A DNA stretch of 64,000 nt from Streptomyces sp. TRM70350. GTDB taxonomy: Bacteria; Actinomycetota; Actinomycetes; Streptomycetales; Streptomycetaceae. Positions 27,424 to 37,062 of the stretch are shown in pieces (within the stretch, counting starts at the first letter, position 1; every line of letters begins with the position of its first letter). The notes under the pieces are model-generated. The model saw only the letters and a list, made by a program, of their open reading frames with translations, ran no database searches and had not been told where the DNA came from. Location of the stretch: contig NZ_JAHUXH010000030.1 in assembly GCF_019219825.1 (NCBI RefSeq), positions 32,679-96,678 on the forward strand, written 5' to 3'. The position numbers and the translations under genes were made by a program.

Positions 27424-28002
27424 GTGGTGGTCCTCGTGTCCTTCGCTGCGCCCTCCGTACCGTCCTCCGCTCCGCGTCCTCCCCGCCCACTCGGCACCGA
27501 CGCGCCTCCGACCTGCGAGGTGCCGCACTTCGCTCCCGTTCGCGTACGCGGCGGGCGGTATCCGCTGCGCCGGTTCGTACGGCATCGGCGGCGGGCCCTG
27601 GCCGCCGGGCTCGCGATCACCGCCGCCGCGCTGGTGGCGGCCGGCCCGCGCGCCCCGGCCGACGCTCATCGGGGCGACCGGGCCCGCGGGCACCCCGTGG
27701 CGGACCGGGCGGCGGAGCACCGGGCCGTGGAGCGGGTGTCCGCGCCCGTGCGGATCGCCGACGCGGCGACGGTGCGGCTGCTGCGCCCCGGCGACCGGGT
27801 CGACGTCGTCGCCGCCGGGGAGACGGCGACGGGCGGTGCGGCTGGTGTGGTCGCGCGCGGTGCTCTGGTGACCAAGGTGCCCGAGCCGCTGGACGGCGAG
27901 GTCGAGAGCGGGGCGCTGGTCGTGCTCTCGGTTCCGCGTGCCACCGCGGCACGTCTGGCGGGCGCGAGCGCGACGGCTCGGCTGGCGGTGACGTTGTGCT
28001 GA
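27424..28002 (+). CDS. SAF/RcpC-domain membrane-anchored protein
   Basis: 192 residues from a GTG (another at 27436). A basic region and one helix (RALAAGLAITAAALVAAG) are followed by a SAF-like core (VSAPVRIADAATVRLLRPGD, RVDVVAAGE) and ...GALVVLSVPRATAARLAG. This resembles the CpaB/RcpC family of Flp pilus assembly proteins, but there are no tad genes nearby, so a pilus role is unproven. It is near mscL, 141 bp upstream. Confidence 0.75.
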   Translation: MVVLVSFAAPSVPSSAPRPPRPLGTDAPPTCEVPHFAPVRVRGGRYPLRRFVRHRRRALAAGLAITAAALVAAGPRAPADAHRGDRARGHPVADRAAEHRAVERVSAPVRIADAATVRLLRPGDRVDVVAAGETATGGAAGVVARGALVTKVPEPLDGEVESGALVVLSVPRATAARLAGASATARLAVTLC

Positions 28003-28143
28003 ACCGCGTCTTGCGCGTTGTGCGCGACTTGCTGTCAAGTCTCTCCTTCAAGCTACCGAATTGGACACGGCCGCCTCGCCCTGCCGTAGGTTGCGGAACT
28101 GTTTGTTCCACTATCCGCAGATGCGATGAGAAGAGGCCACGAG

Positions 28144-28614
28144 GTGAGCGAGAAGAAGGAACCGAGCGTCTGGCAGGGCTTCAAGGCCTTCCTGATGCGC
28201 GGGAACGTCGTCGATCTGGCAGTCGCGGTGGTCATAGGCGCCGCCTTCACCAACATCGTCAACTCGGTGGTGAAGGGCGTCATCAACCCGCTGGTCGGCG
28301 CGATCGGCACCAAGAACCTCGACAGCTACAGCTCGTGCCTCAAGGGCCCCTGCACCGGTACCGGCGACACCGCGACCGGCGTCCGGATCCTGTGGGGCTC
28401 GGTCCTCGGCGCCACGCTCACCTTCCTGATCACCGCGGGCGTCGTCTACTTCCTGATGGTCCTGCCCATGTCGAAGTACCTGGCACGGGTGGAGGCCCGC
28501 AGGAAGGCGAAGGAGGGCACGCAGGAGGTCATCGAGGCGACCGAGCTGGAGGTGCTCAAGGAGATCCGCGACGCGCTGGTCGCACAGCGCGGCTCGGGGC
28601 ACAACCAGCAGTAA
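28144..28614 (+). CDS. mscL: Large-conductance mechanosensitive channel
   Basis: 156 residues from the GTG at 28144. MscL family features: FKAFLMRGNVVDLAVAVVIG, first helix with AAFTNIVNSVVKGVINPLVG, a periplasmic loop with a cysteine pair (SSCLKGPC), second helix, then a cytoplasmic helix (LEVLKEIRDALVAQR). The channel opens during osmotic downshock. An in-frame ATG at 28126 lacks a good ribosome site. Confidence 0.95.
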   Translation: MSEKKEPSVWQGFKAFLMRGNVVDLAVAVVIGAAFTNIVNSVVKGVINPLVGAIGTKNLDSYSSCLKGPCTGTGDTATGVRILWGSVLGATLTFLITAGVVYFLMVLPMSKYLARVEARRKAKEGTQEVIEATELEVLKEIRDALVAQRGSGHNQQ

Positions 28615-28618
28615 CGGC

Positions 28619-28801
28619 TCAGATGTGGTGGGGCGGCTTCTCGTCGAGGAAGCGCTTCAGGTCGTCGGCCGCGTCACCACCGGAGCCGGGCCGCTCGCCC
28701 CACCCGCGATCGGTGTCGTCCGAGGACGGCTCGTCCAGCGGATCGTCGAAGACCAGCGCGGCCTTGGGCTCACGCGGCTCGGGGGCGGGGGAGGTACTCA
28801 T
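28619..28801 (-). CDS. Small acidic protein (60 aa), unknown
   Basis: 60 residues from an ATG at 28801. Acidic and proline-rich N-terminal half (FDDPLDEPSSDDTDRGWGER), with a C-terminal helix motif DAADDLKRFLDEKPPHHI. I recall similar short proteins near mscL in other Streptomyces. It converges on mscL with a 4-bp gap. No function known. Confidence 0.65.
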   Translation of the reverse strand: MSTSPAPEPREPKAALVFDDPLDEPSSDDTDRGWGERPGSGGDAADDLKRFLDEKPPHHI

Positions 28802-28929
28802 GCCTCCAGGGTACGGGGCGGATACCGACGGAGACCGGGGCCAGGATGCCGGGTTGATCCACTCTTGCGAAGATTTTCCAGCCGGTCTCTGCTGTGCTTG
28901 GAATCACGTGGAGGAGAACGACGCGCTGG

Positions 28930-29407
28930 GCGACTGGTGCCGATCGCGGCGGGTGGCCTGCCGATCGCGTTTTCCGCCTGGTGGGTCTATTTCGTGGTGC
29001 CGATCCACGGGCGCCTGCGCTCCAGCCGGGAGGCGTTCGTGTGGGGTTACGGCCACTACCTGGTCTTCGCCTCGGCGGCCGCGATCGGTGCGGGCCTGGA
29101 GGTGGCCGTCGAGCAGACGGTCGGCAAGGCGCACATCTCCACGCTGTCCGCGTCCGCCGGGGTGACGCTGCCGACGGCGCTGCATCTGCTCACCGTCCGG
29201 GCCCTGCACTCACGCCACTTCAAGGGCGGTATCGCCCAGCAACTCGTGCTGCAGACGGCGGCGTTGCTGGTGATCTGCTGCACCTTCCTGCGCGGCGGTC
29301 CTCGCGGCGGGCGTCGTGTTGGCGTGGCGGTCGTGACCGGGACGACCCTGACGGCACGTATGGCCGCCCGGGGGCGCGAGGCGCAGGCGGGCACGCCGAC
29401 CGCCTGA
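28930..29407 (+). pseudogene. Low-temperature-requirement (LtrA) C-terminal remnant
   Basis: The frame ending at 29407 encodes about 155 residues like the C-terminal part of LtrA membrane proteins: LPIAFSAWWVYFVVPIHGRL, FVWGYGHYLVFASAAAIGAG, LHSRHFKGGIAQQLVL. LtrA proteins are usually about 370-420 residues with 8-12 helices; no N-terminal half is recognisable in any frame upstream, where the divergent 60-codon gene lies. No clear start codon or ribosome site precedes the homology. I read it as a decayed 3' fragment. A short functional version cannot be excluded. Confidence 0.65.
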
Positions 29408-29456
29408 CTCCCGGAGCGCGCTGGGGAAACGCCCGCCGGGGCAGGAGACTTGCCCC

Positions 29457-30491
29457 ATGACAGTTGATGCTCTGACAGACGTGACCGGCCTGCGAGTGGG
29501 GCACGCGACGCGCGCCGGCGGCGGCTGGCTCACCGGCACCACCGTCGTCCTGGCACCCGAGGGCGGGGCCGTCGCCGCGGTGGACGTGCGCGGTGGTGGC
29601 CCCGGCACCAAGGAGACCGACGCCCTCGATCCGCGCAACGTGGTGCAGAAGGCCGAGGCGGTGGTGCTGACCGGCGGCAGCGCGTACGGGCTCGACGCGG
29701 CGTCGGGTGTGATGGCCTGGCTGGAGGAGCGGGGGCGCGGCGTGCGCGTCGGGCCGGATCCGGCGCATGTCGTGCCGGTGGTGCCCGCCGCGTGCGTCTT
29801 CGACCTGGGCCGGGGCGGCGACTTCCGGGCCAGACCGGACGCGGCCCTCGGCCGGGCGGCCGTCGAGGCGGCCGCGGCGAGCGAGATCGGCGCGCCGGTG
29901 CCGGAGGGCTGCGTGGGCGCGGGTACGGGTGCGGCGGTCGGGCCGATGAAGGGCGGGGTCGGCACCGCGAGCGTCGTCCTCGGCTCGGGGATCACCGTGG
30001 CCGCGCTGGTGGTAGCCAACGCGGCGGGGTCGGTGCTGGATCCGGAGACGGGGGTGCTGTACGGGGAGTTGTTCCAGGGGCGCGTGAACTACCCCGAGGC
30101 GCAGGTGCACGAGGCGGCACGCACGCGGCTCGCCGAGAGCGCGGCGCGGAACATGCCGCCTCCGCTGAACACCACGCTCGCGGTCGTCGCCACGGACGCG
30201 GACCTGACCAAGGCGCAGGCGCAGAAGCTGGCGGGCACGGCACACGACGGCATCGCCCGCGCGGTGCGGCCGGTTCATCTGCTGCACGACGGCGACACGG
30301 TCTTCGCGCTGGCGACCGGGGCGCGCGCCCTCGACGCCGCGCAGCCGCTGGCGCTGAACGAGATCCTGGCGGCGGGCGCGGACGTGGTGACGCACGCGAT
30401 CGTGCGGGCGGTCCGGGCGGCCGAGTCGGTGGAGGGGGCGGGGGAGGGCGGGGGGTGGCCCTCCTACACGGAGCTGTACGGAGGGAGTTGA
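29457..30491 (+). CDS. P1 (DmpA/S58-like) family peptidase
   Basis: 344 residues. Signature segments are DVTGLRVGHATRAGGGWLTG, TVVLAPEGGAVAAVDVRGGG, GGSAYGLDAASGVMAWLEE, and the NTTLAVVATDADLTKAQAQK stretch that carries the Asn-Thr autoprocessing site of Ntn-type P1 hydrolases (N-terminal Thr after cleavage). Related enzymes are aminopeptidases or endo-6-aminohexanoate-oligomer hydrolases. Two chains are expected after self-cleavage. Physiological substrate unknown. Confidence 0.9.
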   Translation: MTVDALTDVTGLRVGHATRAGGGWLTGTTVVLAPEGGAVAAVDVRGGGPGTKETDALDPRNVVQKAEAVVLTGGSAYGLDAASGVMAWLEERGRGVRVGPDPAHVVPVVPAACVFDLGRGGDFRARPDAALGRAAVEAAAASEIGAPVPEGCVGAGTGAAVGPMKGGVGTASVVLGSGITVAALVVANAAGSVLDPETGVLYGELFQGRVNYPEAQVHEAARTRLAESAARNMPPPLNTTLAVVATDADLTKAQAQKLAGTAHDGIARAVRPVHLLHDGDTVFALATGARALDAAQPLALNEILAAGADVVTHAIVRAVRAAESVEGAGEGGGWPSYTELYGGS

Positions 30492-30652
30492 GGAGCTGAG
30501 CGGGCCGCCGCCCGCGTCGAGTTCAGCGATTGTCCTGGTTCTGTCACGTGATGGCGTTGCTGGTGAGCGGAGGGAACCCCACCGGTCCCCGGTTCCCTCT
30601 TTCTCCACGCACCGGAGCGGATCACCCACATCACACGAACATGGAGCAGCCC

Positions 30653-31876
30653 GTGACAACGCCGGACATAGCAACGCGGCGCACGCTGGGGGCCTGTGCC
30701 GCCCTGATGGCCGGCGCGCTCGCCCTCACCGCCTGCAGTGGCAGTGCCAAGGCCGGCAACGACGGCAAGCGGGGCGGCAGTGGCGGCGAGGCGAAGACCT
30801 CGGCGCCGCGGATCGTCATCTCGGCCAAGGACGGCTCGACCGGCGCGTCGATCAACACGACCGGCGTGCAGGTCAGCGACGGGAAGCTGACCGAGGTGAA
30901 GATGACGGTGGCGGAGACGGGGCAGGCCGTGCCGGGCGCCATCTCCCCGGACGGGCGGAGCTGGAAGCCGAAGGAGCAGCTGGAGCGGGGCACGAAGTAC
31001 GAGATAGCGGCGACCGCGAAGGACGCGAGCGGCAGGGCCACCGCCGCCGATTCCACGTTCACGACCGTGACGGCGGCGAACAGCTTCATCGGGACGTACA
31101 CGCCGGACAACGGGACGACGGTCGGGGTCGGGATGCCGGTGTCGTTCACGTTCGACAAGGCGATCAGCGACAAGAAGGCCGTGCAGTCGCACATCACGGT
31201 CACGTCGAGCAGTGGGCAGAAGGTGGTCGGGCACTGGTTCGGGGCGCAGCGGCTCGACTTCCGGCCCGAGGAGTACTGGAAGGCCGGCTCCAAGGTCACG
31301 ATGAAGATCGACCTGGACGGGGTGGAGGGCGCGAACGGCGTCTACGGGGTGCAGAAGAAGACGGTCACCTTCACGATCGGGCGCTCGCAGGTCTCCACGG
31401 TGGACGCGGGCACGCAGACCATGACGGTCGTGCGCGACGGCAGGACCATCAGGACGGTCCCGATCTCGGCGGGCAGCCCGGAGTTCCCCACGTACAACGG
31501 GCAGATGGTGATCTCGGAGAAGCTGGCGGAGACGCGGATGGACAGCCGTACGGTCGACCTCGCCGACGCGTACAACATCCCGGACGTGCCGCACGCGATG
31601 CGGCTGACCACGTCCGGCACGTTCCTCCACGGCAACTACTGGTACAAGAAGGCCAATCCGCCCTTCGGCCGCTTCGGCAGCAGCCACGGCTGTGTCGGGC
31701 TCCTGGACGTGCAGGGCGGGCAGGGGGACACTCCGGCCAAGTGGTTCTACGACAACTCGCTCATCGGGGACGTCGTGATCGTGAAGAACTCCGCCGACTC
31801 CACGGTGGCGCCGGACAACGGGCTCAACGGCTGGAACATGGCGTGGAGCGAGTGGATCGCGGGGAGCGCCGACTGA
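30653..31876 (+). CDS. L,D-transpeptidase lipoprotein (Ig-like plus YkuD)
   Basis: 407 residues from the GTG at 30653, which has GGAG 7 bp upstream; an ATG at 30641 lacks one. An N-terminal signal (ACAALMAGALALTACSG) ends in a lipobox at ALTAC. Two Ig-like domains follow (to about residue 245). The YkuD catalytic domain carries FLHGNYWYKKAN and the active-site SSHGCVGLLD (Cys nucleophile). The enzyme forms 3-3 crosslinks in peptidoglycan on the outer face of the membrane. Confidence 0.94.
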   Translation: MTTPDIATRRTLGACAALMAGALALTACSGSAKAGNDGKRGGSGGEAKTSAPRIVISAKDGSTGASINTTGVQVSDGKLTEVKMTVAETGQAVPGAISPDGRSWKPKEQLERGTKYEIAATAKDASGRATAADSTFTTVTAANSFIGTYTPDNGTTVGVGMPVSFTFDKAISDKKAVQSHITVTSSSGQKVVGHWFGAQRLDFRPEEYWKAGSKVTMKIDLDGVEGANGVYGVQKKTVTFTIGRSQVSTVDAGTQTMTVVRDGRTIRTVPISAGSPEFPTYNGQMVISEKLAETRMDSRTVDLADAYNIPDVPHAMRLTTSGTFLHGNYWYKKANPPFGRFGSSHGCVGLLDVQGGQGDTPAKWFYDNSLIGDVVIVKNSADSTVAPDNGLNGWNMAWSEWIAGSAD

Positions 31877-31890
31877 CCGCACGCCGACCC

Positions 31891-31932
31891 GGAGATCCGG
31901 GAGATCCGGGAGATCCGGGAGGTCCGGGAGTC
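31891..31932. repeat. 10-bp tandem repeat downstream of the transpeptidase gene
   Basis: Three exact copies of a 10-bp unit (GAGATCCGGG) plus a degenerate fourth lie 15 bp after the stop codon. Probably slippage-derived; no role evident. Confidence 0.7.
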
Positions 31933-32108
31933 CTGTACGACGGCCGTCCGACCAGCGGCTTTTGACGGAGCGTCGGGTCGCGTGGGAACTTCTCGCGCGA
32001 CCGGGCCGTTTTCCCGGCGTACGTTTTCTCGGTTCCCGGACATGATGTCCGACCGAGGGGCTACGGTATGCACCCACAAGGTGACATGCAGCAACGCCGG
32101 GAGAAACC

Positions 32109-32855
32109 TTGAGCGTTCCGTACGAGACGGCAGCGTACGAACCACCCGATTCGCCCGAGTCTCCGGAGGAGCACCTCGCGCGTCTGCTCGGACGCGCCCT
32201 GAACTCGTTCGAGCTGCCCGACGAGACGATAAGGCGGCTCGACAGCGCGCTGGCGCACGACAGCTCGCTGCACTCCGCGCACCACAGCGCGGGTCTGCAC
32301 CAGGAGACGTACCGGCACACCTGGCTGCTCGCCGACGGCTCGGCGCTCACCCTCTGGGAGCTCGTCCACAACACCACGCCGGGCGGGGCCCCGCAGCACG
32401 AGGTGTACGTCGACTCGGAGGAGTTGCAGGCAGCGGGCGCCCGGCTCGCGCTGCCGCCGGACACGCCGGACTTCGAACTGCCGGTGCCGGTGGAGCTGTC
32501 GTCGATTCCGATGCCCCGGCACGCGTACGTACCGGACGACTCGGCGGATCACGCGCGCCGGCTGCTGCGCCGGGCGGAGAATCCGGACCGGCCCGGCGCG
32601 GAGACGGCCGCGCTGCTCGCCACGGCGTGCGCCCACCAGATCACGCAGGCCTTCGGGCGCCCCTGCCGCGCGGGACGCGCCGGGCTGGGTTTCTCGCTCT
32701 ACGAGCACGCGTTCCTGCTGTGCGACGGGCAGGAGGTCTCCCTGTGGGAGGTCGAGCACACGGCCACGCCGGACGGGCGGCACATGTGCGAGGTGTACAC
32801 GACCGAGGACGCGGCCCGGGAGGCGATGGAGCGCAGGGCCGCGCATCTGTCGTGA
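32109..32855 (+). CDS. DUF6227-type Streptomyces protein
   Basis: 248 residues, starting at a TTG at 32109 preceded by GGGAGAAACC. No signal or membrane segment. Internal duplication is visible: ETYRHTWLLADGSALTLWEL (about 75-95) resembles LYEHAFLLCDGQEVSLWEVE (about 197-217), each followed by a short beta-rich stretch (HEVYVDS / CEVYTTE). This suggests two copies of one domain. I recognise it as a Streptomyces-specific family of unknown function. Confidence 0.75.
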   Translation: MSVPYETAAYEPPDSPESPEEHLARLLGRALNSFELPDETIRRLDSALAHDSSLHSAHHSAGLHQETYRHTWLLADGSALTLWELVHNTTPGGAPQHEVYVDSEELQAAGARLALPPDTPDFELPVPVELSSIPMPRHAYVPDDSADHARRLLRRAENPDRPGAETAALLATACAHQITQAFGRPCRAGRAGLGFSLYEHAFLLCDGQEVSLWEVEHTATPDGRHMCEVYTTEDAAREAMERRAAHLS

Positions 32856-32912
32856 GGGGCGGGACGCGATCTGAACCGACCGCGCGGTCGACGGGGCGCG
32901 CGTCTCGACCAA

Positions 32913-32952
32913 CAGCACGGTCCGGGACCGACCTCGGTCCCGGACCGTGCTG
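32913..32952. terminator. Long perfect hairpin between convergent genes
   Basis: A 19-bp perfect stem (CAGCACGGTCCGGGACCGA with its complement, loop CC) sits 57 bp after the DUF6227 stop and 18 bp after the leftward PTS gene stop. Bidirectional terminator. Confidence 0.85.
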
Positions 32953-32970
32953 CCTTTCCGCGCTCGGTGC

Positions 32971-35073
32971 CTACGCCGCCACCGGCTGCTTCGGCTCCGT
33001 CGGCACCGCGACCCGCTTGGGCCCCTGAGCCCCGGGGGCCGGCTTGCGCAGGCCCTTGAGGAGGATGACCAGGCCCGCCGTGACCGCCGTACCGGCCGCG
33101 ATGGCCAGCAGGTACAGCAGCGGCTTGCCGATCAGGAAGGTGACCCAGATGCCGCCGTGCGGGGCGCGCAGGGTCGAACCGAACGCCATGGTCAGGGCGC
33201 CGGTGACCGCGCCGCCCGCCATGGAGGCGGGGATGACGCGCAGCGGGTCGGCGGCCGCGAACGGGATGGCGCCCTCGGAGATGAAGGAGGCGCCGAGGAC
33301 CCAGGCGGCCTTGCCGTTCTCCCGCTCGGCGCTGGTGAACAGCTTCCTGCGGACGGTGGTGGCCAGGGCCATGCCCAGCGGCGGGACCATGCCGGCGGCC
33401 ATCACGGCGGCCATGATCTTCATCGCGGAGTCGCTGGGGGCCGCGACCGAGATACCGGCCGTCGCGAAGGTGTACGCCACCTTGTTGACCGGGCCGCCGA
33501 GGTCGAAGCACATCATCAGGCCGAGCAGCACGCCGAGCAGGACGGCGTTGGCGCCGGACAGGCCGTTCAGCCAGTCGGTGAGGCCCTTCTGTGCCGCGGC
33601 GATGGGCTTGCCGATCACCACGAACATCAGGAACCCGACGACCGCGGAGGAGATCAGCGGGATCACCACCACGGGCATGATGCCGCGCAGGGGCGCCGGG
33701 ATGTTGACGCGCTGGATGCCGAGGACCACTCCACCGGCGATCAGACCGGCGACCAGACCGCCGAGGAAGCCCGCGCCGATCGTCAGGGAGATCGCGCCGC
33801 CGACGAAGCCGGGCACGAGGCCGGGGCGGTCGGCCATGCCGTAGGCGATGTAACCGGCGAGGACCGGGACGAGGAAGCCGAAGGCCGCGGCGCCGATCTG
33901 GAACAGCAGGGCGCCCCAGCTGTCGACCTGGCCCCAGTCGAAGTGCTCGGTGACGGACCTGGCCTCGTTGATCTGGTAGCCGCCGATCGCGAAGCCGAGG
34001 GCGATGAGCAGACCGCCCGCGGCGACGAACGGGACCATGTAACTCACGCCGGACATCAGCCACTTGCGCAGCTTGGTGCCGTAGCCCTCGCCGGGCTCAC
34101 CGGCGCGTTCCACCGGCGTGGAGCCGGGCCGGGCGGCGGCCGTGACCTCGCCGCGCGCCGCCTTGCCGCGCACCTCGGCGATGAGTTCGGCGGCACGGTT
34201 GATGCCCGCCTTCACACCGACGTCGACGGTGGGCTTCCCGGCGAAGCGGTCCTTCTCCCGTACGGGCAGGTCGTGGGCGAGGATCACGCCGTCCGCCGCC
34301 GCGATGACCGCCGGGTCGAGCCGGGTGAAACCGGCCGAGCCCTGCGTCTCGACGACGACCTCGACACCGGCCTCGCGGCCCGCGTTCTCCAGGGACTCGG
34401 CCGCCATGTAGGTGTGGGCGATGCCGGTGGGGCAGGAGGTGACGGCGACGATACGGAAGGGGCGTTCGCCGTCGGAGTCGGCGGAGTCGGTGACGGTGTC
34501 GCCCGTGGCGGCGTCGGGGGAGGCCGCCCCCGACGCCGCCACGGAGTCTGCGGAATCGGTGGAAGCGGTGGAGGCGGCCGCACCGGCCGCGGCAGCCGAC
34601 CCCGTGTCACCGGCGGTGGCGGCCGCCGGAGTCGCGTCCCCGCGGATGAGCGCCGCCGCGGTCCCCGCGTCCCCGACCGCCCGCAGCGCGTCGGTGAACT
34701 CGGCGTTCATCAGCTGCCGGGCCAGCGACGACAGGATCGTGAGGTGGGCGTCGTCGGCGCCGGCGGGCGCGGCGATCAGGAAGATCAGGTCGGCGGGGCC
34801 GTCTGCCGCACCGAAGTCGATCCCGGACGCGCTGCGCCCGAAGGCGAGCGTCGGCTCGGTGACGTGCTCGCTGCGGCAGTGCGGGATGCCGATGCCGCCG
34901 TCGAGGCCGGTCGGCATCTGCGCCTCGCGGGCGGCCACGTCGGCGAGGAAGCCGTCCAGGTCGGTCACCCGGCCCAGGGCCACCATGCGTTCGGCGAGGG
35001 CGCGTGCCGCCGCTTCCTTGGTGTCGGCGGACAGGTCGAGGTCGACCAGGTCCGCGGTGATCATGTCGCTCAT
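32971..35073 (-). CDS. fruA: Fructose PTS enzyme IIABC
   Basis: 700 residues from an ATG with AAGGAG 7 bp upstream. Order: EIIA domain (1-150; active histidine in IGIPHCRSEH), an A/S/T-rich linker, EIIB (about 207-305; active cysteine in AVTSCPTGIAHTYMAAE), and EIIC membrane domain (about 345-690; MCFDLGGPVNKVAY is family-typical). It imports fructose and phosphorylates it to fructose-1-phosphate. Downstream of fruR-fruK, with a 283-bp gap after fruK that holds GC-rich inverted and direct repeats (for example two copies of CCGCACACCGGCCGA). Confidence 0.95.
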   Translation of the reverse strand: MSDMITADLVDLDLSADTKEAAARALAERMVALGRVTDLDGFLADVAAREAQMPTGLDGGIGIPHCRSEHVTEPTLAFGRSASGIDFGAADGPADLIFLIAAPAGADDAHLTILSSLARQLMNAEFTDALRAVGDAGTAAALIRGDATPAAATAGDTGSAAAAGAAASTASTDSADSVAASGAASPDAATGDTVTDSADSDGERPFRIVAVTSCPTGIAHTYMAAESLENAGREAGVEVVVETQGSAGFTRLDPAVIAAADGVILAHDLPVREKDRFAGKPTVDVGVKAGINRAAELIAEVRGKAARGEVTAAARPGSTPVERAGEPGEGYGTKLRKWLMSGVSYMVPFVAAGGLLIALGFAIGGYQINEARSVTEHFDWGQVDSWGALLFQIGAAAFGFLVPVLAGYIAYGMADRPGLVPGFVGGAISLTIGAGFLGGLVAGLIAGGVVLGIQRVNIPAPLRGIMPVVVIPLISSAVVGFLMFVVIGKPIAAAQKGLTDWLNGLSGANAVLLGVLLGLMMCFDLGGPVNKVAYTFATAGISVAAPSDSAMKIMAAVMAAGMVPPLGMALATTVRRKLFTSAERENGKAAWVLGASFISEGAIPFAAADPLRVIPASMAGGAVTGALTMAFGSTLRAPHGGIWVTFLIGKPLLYLLAIAAGTAVTAGLVILLKGLRKPAPGAQGPKRVAVPTEPKQPVAA

Positions 35074-35356
35074 CGCGGGCTCCTTCGCACGCGTATCGCC
35101 CGTGAGGTGAGGTGGGCGGGGGAGGGGACGGGGGTGCTGTGGGGGGTTGTGAGGAGTGCGGGGGTGGCGGAGACGGGGCCGGGGAAACCCCGCCTCCGCC
35201 AGGCGGCAGGGCGGCTCAGGGTGCCCTGCCGGCCGACCGTCGCGGCGAGTAACGGGGAGCCCCGCCGCACACCGGCCGACAACCGCGGCACGCAGCGGGA
35301 ACCCCACCGCACACCGGCCGATTCGGGATACGCCGGGCAAAACGTCGTACGCACGC

Positions 35357-36304
35357 TCATGAGACCGGCTCCTTCAGCTCGCGGTCAACCGGCACGTCGG
35401 AGGTGACCGTCACCGCGGCCGGGTCCAGGTCGCCCGGCGTCGGCATCACGCTGCCGGGCAGCTGGACGGCGGCCGCGCCGTGCGCGATGGCGGAGGCGAG
35501 GGCCTCCGGGCCGCTGCCGCCGGCGATCAGGAACCCGGCGAGCGAGGAGTCACCGGCGCCCACGTTGGAGCGCACGACATCCACGCGCGCGCTGCCGAAC
35601 CAGGTGCCCGCGCCGTCCACGAGCAGCTGCCCGTCGGCGCCCAGGCTCGCCAGCACGGCGCGTGCGCCCCGCTCGCGCAACTCCTCGGCCGCCTTCACCG
35701 CGTCGCCCACCGTCGCCAGGGGCCGCCCGACGGCTTCGGAGAGCTCCTCGGCGTTCGGCTTCACCACGTCGGGCCGCTCCCGCAACGCCTCCAGCAGCGC
35801 ACGCCCCGAGGTGTCCAGAGCGATCCGGGCGCCCCCGGCGTGCGCCCGCGCGACCAGCTCGGCGTACCAGGACGGCGCGAGGCCGCGCGGCAGACTGCCG
35901 CAGCACGCGATCCAGTCGGCGTCCCGCGCCTGCGCGCGCACCGTCTCGAAGAGCAGCTCCTGCTCCTGAGCCGACAGCTCCGGCCCCGGCGCGTTGATCT
36001 TCGTGAGCACGCCGTCCGCCTCCGCGAGCGCGATGTTCGAGCGGGTGGCGCCCGCGATCGGGACCGGCGCGACCTCGATGCCCTGCGCGTCGAGCAGATC
36101 GGCGACGAGCGCGCCCGGTGCACCACCCAGGGGCAGGACCGCCACCGTGCGTCGTCCGGCGGCCGTGACGGCGCGCGAGACGTTCACGCCCTTGCCGCCG
36201 GGGTCCATGCGCTCGCCGGTGGCGCGGATGACCTCGCCGCGCTCCAGGGAGGGGACCTCGTAGGTGCGGTCGAGGGAGGGGTTGGGGGTGACGGTGAGGA
36301 TCAT
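35357..36304 (-). CDS. fruK: 1-phosphofructokinase
   Basis: 315 residues. PfkB-family motifs: MILTVTPNPSLDRTYEVP, GGKGVNVSRAVTAAGRRTVA, and the C-terminal ATP/catalytic segment NVGAGDSSLAGFLIAGG. Converts fructose-1-phosphate from FruA to fructose-1,6-bisphosphate. The ATG overlaps the fruR stop by 4 bp. Confidence 0.95.
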   Translation of the reverse strand: MILTVTPNPSLDRTYEVPSLERGEVIRATGERMDPGGKGVNVSRAVTAAGRRTVAVLPLGGAPGALVADLLDAQGIEVAPVPIAGATRSNIALAEADGVLTKINAPGPELSAQEQELLFETVRAQARDADWIACCGSLPRGLAPSWYAELVARAHAGGARIALDTSGRALLEALRERPDVVKPNAEELSEAVGRPLATVGDAVKAAEELRERGARAVLASLGADGQLLVDGAGTWFGSARVDVVRSNVGAGDSSLAGFLIAGGSGPEALASAIAHGAAAVQLPGSVMPTPGDLDPAAVTVTSDVPVDRELKEPVS

Positions 36305-37062
36305 GCGCGCACTACTTCCGTGCCGCCGCGCTCAATGGCGGTGGCGTCTTCGGGGCTCAGCCCGCTGTCGGTGATCAGCAGGTCCACGTCGCTCAGGTCG
36401 CCGAAGCGGGCGAAGTGCTCCTGGCCGTGCTTGGAGGAGTCGGCGAGCAGCACCACGCGGCGGGCGGCGGCGAGGGCCGCGCGCTTGACCGCGGCCTCGG
36501 CCAGGTCGGGGGTGGTCAGGCCGTGCTCGGCGGAGAAGCCGTTGGCCGCGACGAAGAGGACGTCCGCCCGGATCTCGCCGTACGCCCTGAGCGCCCAGGC
36601 GTCCACGGCGGCGCGCGTACGGTGCCGTACGCGCCCTCCGACGAGATGGAGCTGGATGCCCGGGTGGTCCGCGAGGCGGGCCGCGATCGGCAGGCTGTGC
36701 GTGACGACGGTGAGCGCGGCCTCCAGCGGCATGGCGGCGGCCAGCCGGGCCACCGTCGTACCGGCGTCGAGGATCATCGTGCCCTTGGTGGGCAGCTCGG
36801 CGAGGGCCGCCTTGGCGATGCGGTCCTTCTCGTCGGCCGCCGTGGACTCGCGCTCGGCGAGGTCCGGCTCGAAGTCGAGGCGGCCGACCGGGATGGCACC
36901 GCCGTGCACCCGGCGGACGAGCCCGGCGCGGTCGAGGGCCTTCAGGTCGCGGCGGATCGTCTCCGCGGTGACCTGGAACTCCTCGGCCAGCGACACCACG
37001 TCCACCCGGCCGCTGTCGCGGGCGAGACGGAGGATCTCCTGTTGCCGCTCCGGTGCGTACAT
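36301..37062 (-). CDS. fruR: DeoR-family repressor of the fructose operon
   Basis: 253 residues. The N-terminal HTH (VDVVSLAEEFQVTAETIRRDL) and DeoR sensor features (LDAGTTVARLAAAM; FVAANGFSAEHGLTTPD) are clear. First gene of fruR-fruK-fruA, so it probably represses its own operon and responds to a fructose phosphate, as in other actinobacteria. Confidence 0.92.
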   Translation of the reverse strand: MYAPERQQEILRLARDSGRVDVVSLAEEFQVTAETIRRDLKALDRAGLVRRVHGGAIPVGRLDFEPDLAERESTAADEKDRIAKAALAELPTKGTMILDAGTTVARLAAAMPLEAALTVVTHSLPIAARLADHPGIQLHLVGGRVRHRTRAAVDAWALRAYGEIRADVLFVAANGFSAEHGLTTPDLAEAAVKRAALAAARRVVLLADSSKHGQEHFARFGDLSDVDLLITDSGLSPEDATAIERGGTEVVRA

